Below, in pieces: positions 17,768 through 26,716 of a stretch of 64,000 bases of DNA (its first letter is position 1; every line of letters begins with the position of its first letter). The notes under the pieces were generated by a model, which was given only the letters and a program-made list of their open reading frames with translations, did no database searches and was not told where the DNA came from. Source of the stretch: Rhodopirellula sp. SM50 (GTDB lineage: Bacteria; Planctomycetota; Planctomycetia; Pirellulales; Pirellulaceae); assembly GCF_002289565.1 (NCBI RefSeq), contig NZ_NTFY01000015.1, positions 88,145 to 152,144 of the forward strand, in the 5' to 3' direction. Both the position numbers and the translations under genes were made by a program.

Positions 17768-19372
17768 TCACGAGCTGCACGACAACATCGAACATCCCGC
17801 ACGGTGCCGTGCCCACTCGGGGCGTTTTTCGGCATAGGCTTCTCGACCGGGCTGTTCGTCGTAGGGGTGACGAAGCACCTCCAATAATTCAGCGATCCCG
17901 GAATGGTCTCCCTGCTCGCTGCGATCGATCGCTAATTGAGCCAAGTAGTTGCGGAGCACATACAGCGGGTTGATGCGATTCATTCGCTCGCGTCGCTTTT
18001 CATCCGAGACGCCGGCGCCACTGAGTCGGGTTTGGTAACGGCTGAACCAGTCCGCCGTCGCCGTACGGACTTCGTCGTTGATTTCTTCGGGCTTGTAATA
18101 CGCATCGCGGAGCAGGTCGCACACCGCTTCGGCATCGCTGTCGCTCGGCACATCGGCCAGCCGTCGATAGAACAGCGTCATGTCGGTCTCGGCAAGCTGC
18201 AGGACGTCAAACAACTGCGAAAACAGACGCTGATCCTCCTCACCGCGAAACTTGTCCAGGCCGAGCTTGGCGGACATCATCGAATTCCATCCGTCGTCAA
18301 ACGTTTCGACATACAGATGCAATCCTTTTTGCAGCACGTCGACGTCGTGATCGACCAGCGGCAACAACGCCCCGGCAAACTGTGCCAAGTTCCACTGGGC
18401 GACTTGGGGTTGATGCCCATAGCGATAACGTCGCCCCTGGGCATCGGTCGTGTTCGGCGTCCATCCCGGGTCGTAATCCTCCAGCCAACCGTAGGGGCCG
18501 TAGTCAATCGTCAGCCCCAAAATCGACAGGTTGTCGGTGTTCATCACGCCGTGGACGAAACCGACGCGCATCCAGTGCACCATCAACTCGGCGGTGCGCT
18601 GACAGACTTCGGCAAAGAATTCCGCGTAAACCTCCGCTGATGGCTCGCCCAGATGGGGGAAGTCGTGCCGGATCGTGAAGTCGGCCAGTTGGCGCAACGT
18701 GTCGACGTCGTCGTGGCTGGCGAAGATCTGAAAACTCCCCAGTCGCACGAACGACGGCGCGACGCGACAAACGATCGCGCCGGGCTCCTGCTTGGGATTG
18801 CCGTCGTAAAACATGTCTCGGGTCACCGCGTCACCGGTCAGCACCAGACTGAGCGCTCGCGTCGTCGGCACGCCCAAATGGTGCATCGCTTCGCTGCAAA
18901 GGAACTCGCGGACGCTGCTCCGCAACACCGCCAGCCCGTCGGCGAATCGGGAATACGGGGTCGGCCCCGCACCCTTGAGCTGCAACGTTTGATGCCGCCC
19001 GTGAACGTCGACGACTTCGCCAAGATTGATCGCACGACCGTCGCCGAGTTGGCCGGCCCAATTTCCGAATTGATGACCGCCGTAACACATCGCAAACGGG
19101 TCCATCGACGGATGAACCGAGTTGCCGCCCATGACATCGGCGAACTGCTGTGACTGCAGAAGCTCGGGCGTGATCCCCAACTGCTCGGCGATTTCACGTG
19201 AGTGCGCGATCAATCGCGGCGCCGCGACGGTTTTCGGAACGACCCGAGAATAACACGCCCCGCGGACCTGCCGGATCTGATTGGTCTGATCCGGATCGGC
19301 AGGCAAGTGCCGCGTGAAGCGGTTGTCGAACGTCAGTGTTTCCCAGGCCTCGATCCATTCTTGTTGTGACAT
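17768..19372 (-). CDS. selO: Protein adenylyltransferase SelO (YdiU)
   Basis: A 534-residue SelO pseudokinase-fold AMPylase, which transfers AMP from ATP to Ser/Thr/Tyr of target proteins and is linked to redox stress. Signature segments are MCYGGHQFGNWAGQLGDGRAINLGE (residues about 95-118), LQLKGAGPTPYSRFADGLAVLRSSVREFLCSEAMHHLGVPTTRALSL and MNTDNLSILGLTIDYGPYGWLEDYDP. The C-terminus ends SCSS, with Cys at the position of the selenocysteine in eukaryotic SelO, as normal in bacteria. Length is near the usual 480-550. It stands alone between the 172-bp repeats and the AsmA-like gene. Confidence 0.94.
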   Translation of the reverse strand: MSQQEWIEAWETLTFDNRFTRHLPADPDQTNQIRQVRGACYSRVVPKTVAAPRLIAHSREIAEQLGITPELLQSQQFADVMGGNSVHPSMDPFAMCYGGHQFGNWAGQLGDGRAINLGEVVDVHGRHQTLQLKGAGPTPYSRFADGLAVLRSSVREFLCSEAMHHLGVPTTRALSLVLTGDAVTRDMFYDGNPKQEPGAIVCRVAPSFVRLGSFQIFASHDDVDTLRQLADFTIRHDFPHLGEPSAEVYAEFFAEVCQRTAELMVHWMRVGFVHGVMNTDNLSILGLTIDYGPYGWLEDYDPGWTPNTTDAQGRRYRYGHQPQVAQWNLAQFAGALLPLVDHDVDVLQKGLHLYVETFDDGWNSMMSAKLGLDKFRGEEDQRLFSQLFDVLQLAETDMTLFYRRLADVPSDSDAEAVCDLLRDAYYKPEEINDEVRTATADWFSRYQTRLSGAGVSDEKRRERMNRINPLYVLRNYLAQLAIDRSEQGDHSGIAELLEVLRHPYDEQPGREAYAEKRPEWARHRAGCSMLSCSS

Positions 19373-19449
19373 ACCCGTATTTTACGGACACGGGCAAGTT
19401 TCGGGAGTGGAGGGGTGGGATGGCAGAAAAAGGGGGCAGGACGGACAGG

Positions 19450-22400
19450 TCAGAACCCGAGGATTTTTTCGAGCCCCGAATTGATTTGCTCCATGCCCGA
19501 ACCGAGCTGTTTCTGGATCAAGCTATCGAGTCGGTTTTGAATTACCTCGGCGCCGGCCTTGGTGCCCAATTCGGCCATCACGTTGCGAACGGCGGAGTCG
19601 TCCAACTTGGGGCGATCGAGCGTTCCGGTGATGGGAAAGGTCAGCGTTTGACCGGCCAGGCCCTTGAGATCGCTGCCGAGCCAACGGGCGTCCAGCGGGA
19701 CTTGGGCAACCAGGTTGATGCTGGAATCGGTGGCGACCCGTCCGCTGGTCATCAGATTCGCGCGATCGATTTTGAAATACATTCGCTGATGGGTGGCGAC
19801 TCCATTTTCGAAACTGAACTCAACGCTTTGGGGCGGCATCTCGATCAGCGTCTTGGCACTCGCCGGTTCAACTTGCCCGCCGGCCATCCGCGCGAGTGAT
19901 TTGATTTGCTCGACGCCTTGGATCAATTGGTTTGCCAGCGGACCGGATGACAGTCGCATGTCTTGCACATCGAGTCTGCCGCGAACCACGCTGGCGTAGG
20001 GGTCGTCGACATTGAACGCCACTTCGTCGAACTCGGCCGCGATGTTGCCATCAACCGTCGTCGCATTGGCCGCCAGCGGAGCGAGGTATTTGAGCCAACC
20101 GGCGGCCGTCGACGGTGTGATCTTTAACGATTTGACTTTGGCCCCCGGTGACAATCGCACCATGATCGGACTGGCCATGTAATCGACCTGTGCCGCCAGA
20201 TCGACTTGACCAACCTCGGCCGGAGTCGCACCGGAGGTCGGACCGAGCGAAAGAATGGGGAACGAAGTGCGAGCAATCTTGAGGGATTGATCGGTCATCT
20301 GAAATGGCAACTTGGTTCGTCCGATGCGAATGTCGGTGACCTCACACTGGTCCCATCCGAGTTCTCCCTTGACGATCAGCGTCGCATGGTTGCCGGTCGA
20401 CGATGGACCGGTTGCCGATGGACCGGTTGCCGACGTCCACTTGAATTCAAACGGTGCTTCGTGGATCCCGCTCGCTTGGATCGGCGTCCCCAGCAGATTG
20501 GAGAGCCGCGCGGCGACGACATCCATCTTCCATCGCGAGGGGCCGGACAACTGCACCGCCCACGCTTCGCCCGCGGTTCGCACTTCACCGACCATGGTGC
20601 CGGCAAACCCGTCGCTGGCCAGTTGCAGTTCGGGCAGGGTGACGATGCCGCTGTCGGCGTTGTATTGCATCCGTCCATCGACCTTCACGCGTGGTTCCTG
20701 CCATATCAGGTCACCCGGCGAAGTCTGTTGGACATTTCCGAAACCTTGCCCAAACGTCGGTCGTGGGCTTGGACCATACGCTCCCGCGGGAGTCCCCGGC
20801 GGATAATTGCGTTGATCCGACGGAGCGTGAAGGGCGACGTTGGTTGCCGAGGCCGATGCGTCGATGTCCCACTTCACCGGGCCGCCGGTGATGTTCAGTT
20901 TACCGCTGGACAGTCCGCTGATCTGGTAGGCATGCTCTTGCACGGGTCGGTAACTGATCGGTCGAACGACATTGGTCGACGCCGCGCGTGCAATCGTCGA
21001 ACCGACGCTCTCTTGCAACCGCTTTAAATCGGCGTTCCAAGCGATGTCCAAGTTCGTTTTCTCACGACTCGCACCACCACGGATCGCCAGCGACAGCGCT
21101 TCGCCACGGACCGTCAACTCTTGCGACGAAAAGTTCCCGCTGGGCCAATCGAGCACGCCGTCAAAATTGACCGTCACACTTTGTTGGACGTACCATTGGC
21201 TGTCGTAATTAATGCGTGGCTGGCTGACGACAAATTCGGCTTTGGAAAGGGAGCCGCCCGATCGACTGACGTTGGCGATCGCCGATCCGGTCAACCGACC
21301 TTCGGCGCTGCGGAGCGACTCGGGCAGCCAAGGTCGCAACGATTCGCTGAGGTTCTCCAACCGCCCATCGCACTCCAACCGAACCGGATAAATTGAATCC
21401 GGCGTCGGTCGCGACACGGGTTTCATCAGTTCGGCACGCAAGGAAACACCGCCGCTGCGAATCCCCACGTCAGCGAACATCAGTTGCTGGAGCGTTCGCC
21501 CGTCCCATTGGCCCTTGGCCGCGACGTCACCCTGCACGATGGCGCGTTTGAAACGATGTCCGCTGGGCAAGGTGACCAGCAAGTTTTTCGCCTCGCCGTT
21601 ACCCAACAGATCCCACTGATCGATTCGACCACCTTCGGATCGATTGACCGTCCATCGCACCTGGCCTCCGGCGGTCCCGCCCAGCGAGAGGTCCGACAGA
21701 TCGATCACCGGTCGCAGCATGGTGTACAGACGGCCGAAGTCGATCTGCAATTCTGCGGTTCCGTCTTGTAACGTGCCGGACCCGGATGCTTCGGCAAACG
21801 CACTCTTCACGTCGAATCGCTCGGCGCGTAGCACGCCTTCCTCATCGGTCACCGTGGCCGTTAATTCGATCGGGTCGATCATGACAATCCGCCCGTCGGC
21901 GCGGGCCCGCAAGGATTCACTCGAAAGCGTCAAATGACTGCGCTGAGTCGCCGTTGGTCCCGGCGCCGACGAACCGGCGGGTCGATTTTCGATGATGCCG
22001 TGCGCCCGCCCCGACACCAACGTGACGTTGTCGCGTAATGGGATCAGCCCCGGTAACGCTCGATCCAGTGACGCCAAATCCACGTCCACGCGTGCCTTGC
22101 CATCCAACGCCTGCAGCCAACTGAGCGGATTGTCATCCGAACCGACCAGTGAGATCGTGGTCGGGAACGAACCGTCCAGTGTGGCCGATGCGAAATCGGT
22201 TGTCAGTTCAAGCCCGCGGCCGGACAGCCAGCCGTCGGCGAGCGCGACGTTTCCGTCCAGGGTCGCGAGTTCATTGTTCCATTGTCGGACTTGGCCGGTT
22301 GGTGTTCCAACCGCCTGGGGCTGACCATCGGACGCTTGCCCACCGCCGGACGACACGATGGTTTGCAAGTTGCGAATCCGCACGTCACCCAAACTGGCCT

Positions 22401-23250
22401 GGATCGCCCCATCGGCAGCACCGACCAGTTGCAACCGGCCGGTCGTATCGCCGGAAAATCTTTGCGGCAATCCGTCGATCGCTCCCGCAAAGCGAAGCGC
22501 AACCAGATTGGCGACCGACAGCGGAAAGGACTCGGTATCAAACGACACCTTCCACAACTCGGCCGACTCGGCTTGCCAGACAAACTGGCTTTGGATCGCT
22601 CCGCCGCTGCCGCCGGGTTCGTTGACCACCCCGGCAATCTCACCGGTGATCCGCGCTCCCTCTACCGTCACACTGACGTTCGATTGGCTCAGTGACCAAG
22701 ACGCGCCCGACGTCGAATCGGTGGCGGTCGCGCCAAAATCCTGGATCTGGATCGATGCAGAGACCAGTGATTCCGGCTGGTCACTCGGTTCCAACAACGG
22801 GGCCAAATCCGATTCGATCGACGAACCGCCTTCGGCCACGCTACACGCCAGCCCCACGCCGCGCAGCGACACTTCACCGACCGCCGCCGGATCCAATCGC
22901 AGCAGTTCCATCACCGTCAACGCAGTGTCGGCGCGGTCGATTTGGATAACCGTTTCACCCGATGGACCGACCAGCTTGAGCCCACGGATCGATAGCGGCG
23001 TGATCCAGCCGACGTCGATCGATTCGGCCGAGGCGGTCCAGCCGTAGGCCTGAGCGTTCGAGGCAAGCATGGACCGGGCGACGCCGGTGTGGCTGACCAA
23101 ACTGGGGGCTGCGAGCGCCAACAGGGCGAGAAATCCAAGCGCCAGCAGCAGCATGCGGTAGTAGCGTCGGGAGCGATTGGAACGTCGTCGCCGCGTGGCA
23201 TCGAGCTGAGAACGCTCGAGATCATCTAGCAAATAGTCGTCTCTCACCAC
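19450..23250 (-). CDS. Very large AsmA-like membrane-anchored protein
   Basis: About 1266 residues. A charged cytoplasmic N-terminus (RRRRSNRSRRYYR) is followed by one membrane helix (MLLLALGFLALLALAAPSLV) and then a long periplasmic region rich in short beta-strand patterns such as IRGLKLVGPSGETVIQIDRADTALTVMELL, IDFGRLYTMLRPVIDL and VTLPELQLASDGFAGTMVGEV. This build is that of AsmA/TamB/DUF3971-like proteins, which form hydrophobic-groove bridges for lipid transfer to the outer membrane. The C-terminus holds a repeated IQNRLDSLIQKQLGSGMEQINSGLEKILGF helix. The start is uncertain: GTG at 23250 has AAGGA seven bases upstream; the frame runs to a GTG at 23289. Family is inference from architecture. 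Confidence 0.75.
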   Translation of the reverse strand: MVRDDYLLDDLERSQLDATRRRRSNRSRRYYRMLLLALGFLALLALAAPSLVSHTGVARSMLASNAQAYGWTASAESIDVGWITPLSIRGLKLVGPSGETVIQIDRADTALTVMELLRLDPAAVGEVSLRGVGLACSVAEGGSSIESDLAPLLEPSDQPESLVSASIQIQDFGATATDSTSGASWSLSQSNVSVTVEGARITGEIAGVVNEPGGSGGAIQSQFVWQAESAELWKVSFDTESFPLSVANLVALRFAGAIDGLPQRFSGDTTGRLQLVGAADGAIQASLGDVRIRNLQTIVSSGGGQASDGQPQAVGTPTGQVRQWNNELATLDGNVALADGWLSGRGLELTTDFASATLDGSFPTTISLVGSDDNPLSWLQALDGKARVDVDLASLDRALPGLIPLRDNVTLVSGRAHGIIENRPAGSSAPGPTATQRSHLTLSSESLRARADGRIVMIDPIELTATVTDEEGVLRAERFDVKSAFAEASGSGTLQDGTAELQIDFGRLYTMLRPVIDLSDLSLGGTAGGQVRWTVNRSEGGRIDQWDLLGNGEAKNLLVTLPSGHRFKRAIVQGDVAAKGQWDGRTLQQLMFADVGIRSGGVSLRAELMKPVSRPTPDSIYPVRLECDGRLENLSESLRPWLPESLRSAEGRLTGSAIANVSRSGGSLSKAEFVVSQPRINYDSQWYVQQSVTVNFDGVLDWPSGNFSSQELTVRGEALSLAIRGGASREKTNLDIAWNADLKRLQESVGSTIARAASTNVVRPISYRPVQEHAYQISGLSSGKLNITGGPVKWDIDASASATNVALHAPSDQRNYPPGTPAGAYGPSPRPTFGQGFGNVQQTSPGDLIWQEPRVKVDGRMQYNADSGIVTLPELQLASDGFAGTMVGEVRTAGEAWAVQLSGPSRWKMDVVAARLSNLLGTPIQASGIHEAPFEFKWTSATGPSATGPSSTGNHATLIVKGELGWDQCEVTDIRIGRTKLPFQMTDQSLKIARTSFPILSLGPTSGATPAEVGQVDLAAQVDYMASPIMVRLSPGAKVKSLKITPSTAAGWLKYLAPLAANATTVDGNIAAEFDEVAFNVDDPYASVVRGRLDVQDMRLSSGPLANQLIQGVEQIKSLARMAGGQVEPASAKTLIEMPPQSVEFSFENGVATHQRMYFKIDRANLMTSGRVATDSSINLVAQVPLDARWLGSDLKGLAGQTLTFPITGTLDRPKLDDSAVRNVMAELGTKAGAEVIQNRLDSLIQKQLGSGMEQINSGLEKILGF

Positions 23251-23438
23251 GATCACATCCTTGTGCCTGCCGCACAGAAATCCCTTCACCTGAAAAGCGC
23301 TGCGGACGAGAGTACGCCAAAACGCCCCCGCGGCGCAAGATCAATCTGGCCAGTCAGATGAACGCCGGACGGCGGGGGCGGAGAAACGGGTCAAAAGATT
23401 GGGTGGTCAAAAAATGAAAATCCGAGCCGGCGCCATCC

Positions 23439-23543
23439 TTTTGACCAACCCATCTTTTGACCAACCCATCTTTTGACCAATCAATCTTTTGACCAATCAA
23501 TCTTTTGACCAATCAATCTTTTGACCAATCAATCTTTTGACCA
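23439..23543. repeat. 16-bp tandem minisatellite
   Basis: Six full copies and a partial seventh of a 16-bp unit, TTTTGACCAACCCATC in the first two copies and TTTTGACCAATCAATC in the next four. The two-block variant pattern indicates slippage expansion. It lies in the 347-bp gap upstream of the AsmA-like gene and beyond the end of the next DUF1080 gene; a reverse-complement TTGGTCAAAA-like stretch precedes it at 23396-23412. No gene is seen in the gap. Confidence 0.95.
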
Positions 23544-23597
23544 CTTCCTTTCCGGCCACGACGGTTGCATCAGACGGCCGGCCCGAATCATCTGCCG

Positions 23598-24929
23598 CTA
23601 GTTTTGCTCCGACTTGGCGGTCTCGGCCTTCGGCTTTTCCTTTTTGGGGGGCGTCGCCTCAGCCGCCTCCTTCGCCTCGGGCTTTGCCGAAGACTTCGCA
23701 TCGACCTTTTCCTCCGACTTCGGCTGCTCTTTGGCGGCCTCTTCCTTCTCAGCCTTCTCAGCCTTCTCGGCGGGCGCCGCTTCCTTGACCGGTTCGGCAG
23801 CGGGTTCCTCGGGCTTCGGCTTTTCGTTCCACTCCAGCTTGGCCGCTTCTTGACGCTCCTTTTTGGAGGCGATCACGGGGAAGTCCACCGTGGTGAGACC
23901 GCGGTCGACGATCCAAATGTTGCGGAAACGGACGGGGTCGCCGTGATCTTGAATGTTGATCGGTGACAACGTCGGTTCTTCGGGTTTGCCGGCACCGGTC
24001 TTATTGGCCAGTTCGACATCATCTTGCACCTTGACGCCGTTGACCCAACTGGTCACGCGTGCATTGCGGATCTTGCTGCCGTCGGAGGCCCAGCGGGGTG
24101 CGGTGAAATGGACGTCATAGGTTTGCCAGACCAACGGCGGAAATGCCATGTTCACATCGGGGGCTTTCATGCGGTACAGCGCCCCGAGCCCGTTGAACAT
24201 CTTTTCGGTTCCGAACGAATCGAGCACCTGACACTCGTAGCGACTCTGCAGGTACAGGCCACTATTGCCGCGCTGTTGGCCTTCGGCTTGCGGCATGTAG
24301 GGCAAACGAAATTCCACGTGCAGGTCAAAATCCTGGAACATCGGCGAGATCAGCGCGCCTTGCTTGAGCAATCCGCTGTCGGTCATCTCGGCATTGACAA
24401 AGTGGTCGACGCTGGTGCCGTCGAACAAGACGGTCGCACCCTCGGGAGCTTTGGCACCGAGCGTGGGGCTGACACGGTGAATGCGTTTGAGTCGTCCGAG
24501 CAACTTGCCGCTGGAACTAACCAGGTTGCAGCCCTTGGGGTCGACGAAGATTGCCCAGGGTCCACCGGAAAGCACCAGACTGTCGTTGCCCCGGAGCCCG
24601 ATCAGCCGCATCTCTTCGCTCTGGTGGTTGGGCTCACCCGGCAACCCGCCGTAAAACGCAATCGCATGGAATTGGTCTCCCGCGACCGGGCGGATTTGCA
24701 ACGCCACGCTTTGTTTCTTTTTCTTTTCGCCTTTGGCACCGATCTGTCCGACAAACTCACCCATCAACGGATAATTCGGTTCCTCTTTCGGCGGAACCGT
24801 GTAGGCCGGCCCTTTACCAGGGATGATCGTCGGTTTCTGGGCAAAACCGGAGACGGGGATCAGCAGCATCGCCGCGACGAGCAACGCCGCAGCGGAATGG
24901 AATCCGAACTTGTTCTGGTGCAGTGACAT
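23598..24929 (-). CDS. Secreted DUF1080 protein with long Lys/Glu/Ala/Pro-rich tail
   Basis: A 443-residue protein. Signal peptide FHSAAALLVAAMLLIPVSGFAQ, then a beta-rich region of about 130 residues (PLMGEFVGQIGAKGEKKKKQSVALQI), then a DUF1080 domain from GATVLFDGTSVDHFVN to DPVRFRNIWIVDRG with the GNSGLYLQSRYECQVLDSFG core. The last 80 residues are a low-complexity tail of K, E, A and P (EKAEKAEKEEAAKEQPKSEEK). The tail may span peptidoglycan or bind polyanions. ATG at 24929 is chosen because it starts the signal peptide; the open frame extends to 25112. Confidence 0.88.
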   Translation of the reverse strand: MSLHQNKFGFHSAAALLVAAMLLIPVSGFAQKPTIIPGKGPAYTVPPKEEPNYPLMGEFVGQIGAKGEKKKKQSVALQIRPVAGDQFHAIAFYGGLPGEPNHQSEEMRLIGLRGNDSLVLSGGPWAIFVDPKGCNLVSSSGKLLGRLKRIHRVSPTLGAKAPEGATVLFDGTSVDHFVNAEMTDSGLLKQGALISPMFQDFDLHVEFRLPYMPQAEGQQRGNSGLYLQSRYECQVLDSFGTEKMFNGLGALYRMKAPDVNMAFPPLVWQTYDVHFTAPRWASDGSKIRNARVTSWVNGVKVQDDVELANKTGAGKPEEPTLSPINIQDHGDPVRFRNIWIVDRGLTTVDFPVIASKKERQEAAKLEWNEKPKPEEPAAEPVKEAAPAEKAEKAEKEEAAKEQPKSEEKVDAKSSAKPEAKEAAEATPPKKEKPKAETAKSEQN

Positions 24930-25195
24930 GGGGGGCAATAGGCCAAAAGCGGGGAACCGAGATGGGGAGATCTGCAGCGAGTGGCACGAGCCATCCGAAT
25001 CAGATTCGATCTCGAACGGCCGCCTCGCAGCAGAGAGTCTAATTCGCGCGACACGGCGGCACCACTTCGCGGCAGAAAATTGCCCCCCTCGGGGGAAATC
25101 GAATACGAGCACGAGCGTTCTCGCACAGACACTCCCTCACGGCGCCCCGCTCGCTACCGACTGCATTGCCAGGGCAGCATCGCCAGGGCACAGGA

Positions 25196-25690
25196 TCAGC
25201 CGTGCTCGGAACGGCAGACCGAACGGCCTCCGGCGAGTCTCAGCAGCCTGCGGCGAGCCGAGTCCAACGAATCGGCCAAAGCGGTCCCCCCGTGTTCATC
25301 ATTCTCGGCGGCGACGATTTCGACCTGCTCCACGCCGATGAACGAGAACACCGTTCGCAAGTGGGGATCAAGGTGGTTCAGGGGTTCGTTGCGACCGCCG
25401 GGCCCGTAGCCGCCGTCGCCTCGTGAGATCACGGCGATGAGACGTTTCCCGCGAACCAGTGGTGTGTAGGCTGAATCTGGATCATCGGGATGAAAATCGA
25501 ACGTCCGACCGACACGAACGATTTGGTCGACATAGGCCTTGAAGCCGCTCGGCATGCCAAAATTGTAAAATGGGATCCCGGCGAGAGTCGAATACGACTT
25601 GACTTCGTTCGGTCGGCGATTGCTGGAGATCATCGATGAAGTCGACGCACTTCAAAAGCAAGCTCGCCTCCGAGTCACCCGTTAATCCCA
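25196..25690 (-). pseudogene. Decayed FMN-dependent azoreductase (AzoR-like) remnant
   Basis: The last 120 residues read like AzoR: IPFYNFGMPSGFKAYVDQIVRVGRTFDFHPDD, GKRLIAVISRGDGGYGPGG and LRTVFSFIGVEQVEIVAAEN, matching the FMN-binding flavodoxin-like fold. The first half of the family (the N-terminal NSSPR phosphate-binding loop) is absent, and the region upstream of 25633 looks like it continues only in another frame (SLLLKCVDFIDDLQ), suggesting deletion plus frameshift. The shortened frame (25196-25633, 145 codons) therefore should not make an active enzyme. Flanking genes run divergent or in other families. Alternative: a real short flavodoxin paralog. Confidence 0.7.
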
Positions 25691-25805
25691 CGACTCACCA
25701 TGGGAATCAAACAAGACCAACGCCGTGTCGATTCCCGGTTCATATTAAACTGATGCGTGTAAAGTTTGTTCCCTAGCCGCCAGGTCGTCCCTCGGGATGT
25801 GATGG

Positions 25806-26345
25806 ATGAGTGAAGCTGCCCGATACATCCCACACTACACCGTCGCGGATTACCGACAGTGGGAAGGCGACTGGGAATTGTGGCACGGGACGGCAGTCGC
25901 GATAACGCCCAGCCCGTTCGCCCGGCACGGTGGACTGCTCGTCAAACTTTGCACGGCGCTGACGATTGCAATCGATCAAGCCCAGTGCGATGCCTGCGTG
26001 CTCGCCGAGATCGACTGGATCATCTCGGACGACACGATTGTTCGCCCTGATGCAAGCGTCCTTTGCGGCGGGCCTCCCGAGGAGCATATCGAATCGACCC
26101 CGGCGATGATCGTCGAAGTTCTGTCCGATTCCACGCGAGACCGTGACACGAAACACAAGCGAACGCTTTATCAAGAGAATGGCGTCCCTTGGTATCTGAT
26201 TGCCGACCCCCACGACTCCACGGTCCAAGTGCTTCGGCTCAACGACCTTGGCGAATACGAATCCGTTCCCGTCTCAGAACACGTCCAACTCTCGATCTGC
26301 GACAACTGCCGGCTGGTTGTGGACCTTGGCTGGCTGTCGCGCTGA
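25806..26345 (+). CDS. Uma2 family putative endonuclease
   Basis: A 179-residue protein of the Uma2/DUF820 family with a PD-(D/E)XK nuclease fold. Key features are YELWHGT-like WELWHGTAVAITPSPFARHGGLLVKL, the IVRPDASVLC motif with its active Asp, IVEVLSDSTRDRDTKHKRTLY with the E-x-x and D..K residues, and VPWYLIADP. The family is common in cyanobacteria and planctomycetes and its target is unknown. It is followed by the inserted 135-bp element at 26371. Confidence 0.88.
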   Translation: MSEAARYIPHYTVADYRQWEGDWELWHGTAVAITPSPFARHGGLLVKLCTALTIAIDQAQCDACVLAEIDWIISDDTIVRPDASVLCGGPPEEHIESTPAMIVEVLSDSTRDRDTKHKRTLYQENGVPWYLIADPHDSTVQVLRLNDLGEYESVPVSEHVQLSICDNCRLVVDLGWLSR

Positions 26346-26350
26346 CAGCG

Positions 26351-26585
26351 TTGGTGTTTAGCCTTTAGGCCAATACCGCTAAGTTAAGCGTGGTTTCCTC
26401 AACTCGGTGCCCGTAGGCTCGCGCCAAACGGCTGATAAACGATTGATATCAGCCGGTTCGCGCCAGCGTCCGGGCCTCCCCGTCGAGCTTAACTTAGCGG
26501 TATTGGCCTTTAGGCGATTCCCGGTCGCTGCTACGCAGCGACAATGGGCGGCGAAAGCCTGCACACCATTCCTATCCCCGTGCCA
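26351..26585. repeat. Dispersed repeat interrupted by the 135-bp element (copy A)
   Basis: Once the 135-bp element is removed, 26351-26370 joins 26516-26585 to give a continuous repeat, TTGGTGTTTAGCCTTTAGGC then GATTCCCGGTCGCTGCT and onward to GCCTGCACACC. The same repeat is found at 53866-53929 plus 54065-54104, also interrupted, but at its other end. It occupies most of the 371-bp gap 26346-26716; nothing else was recognised in that gap. Confidence 0.88.
26371..26505. mobile_element. 135-bp palindromic MITE-like element, copy A
   Basis: Perfect terminal inverted repeats begin CAATACCGCTAAGTTAAGC (26371-26389) and end with its complement (26487-26505). An imperfect inner palindrome occupies about 26409-26475 (GTAGGCTCGCGCCAAACGGC against GCCGGTTCGCGCCAGCGTCC). 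The element is flanked on both sides by the same 10 bp, GCCTTTAGGC (26361-26370 and 26506-26515), as expected of a target-site duplication. A second copy of identical length lies at 53930-54064. It holds no open frame able to encode a transposase. Confidence 0.9.
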
Positions 26586-26716
26586 TTCAGGTCCGACACC
26601 TTATTTCAGGCACGCGACACTTTCTCGCGCCGATTTGTCTGCGGTGATCTGAGCGGCTACCATCAGGGACTTCCTCGTACGATTTCCCCTGCCTTCGCAC
26701 CTCTCCGGATCCGCCG

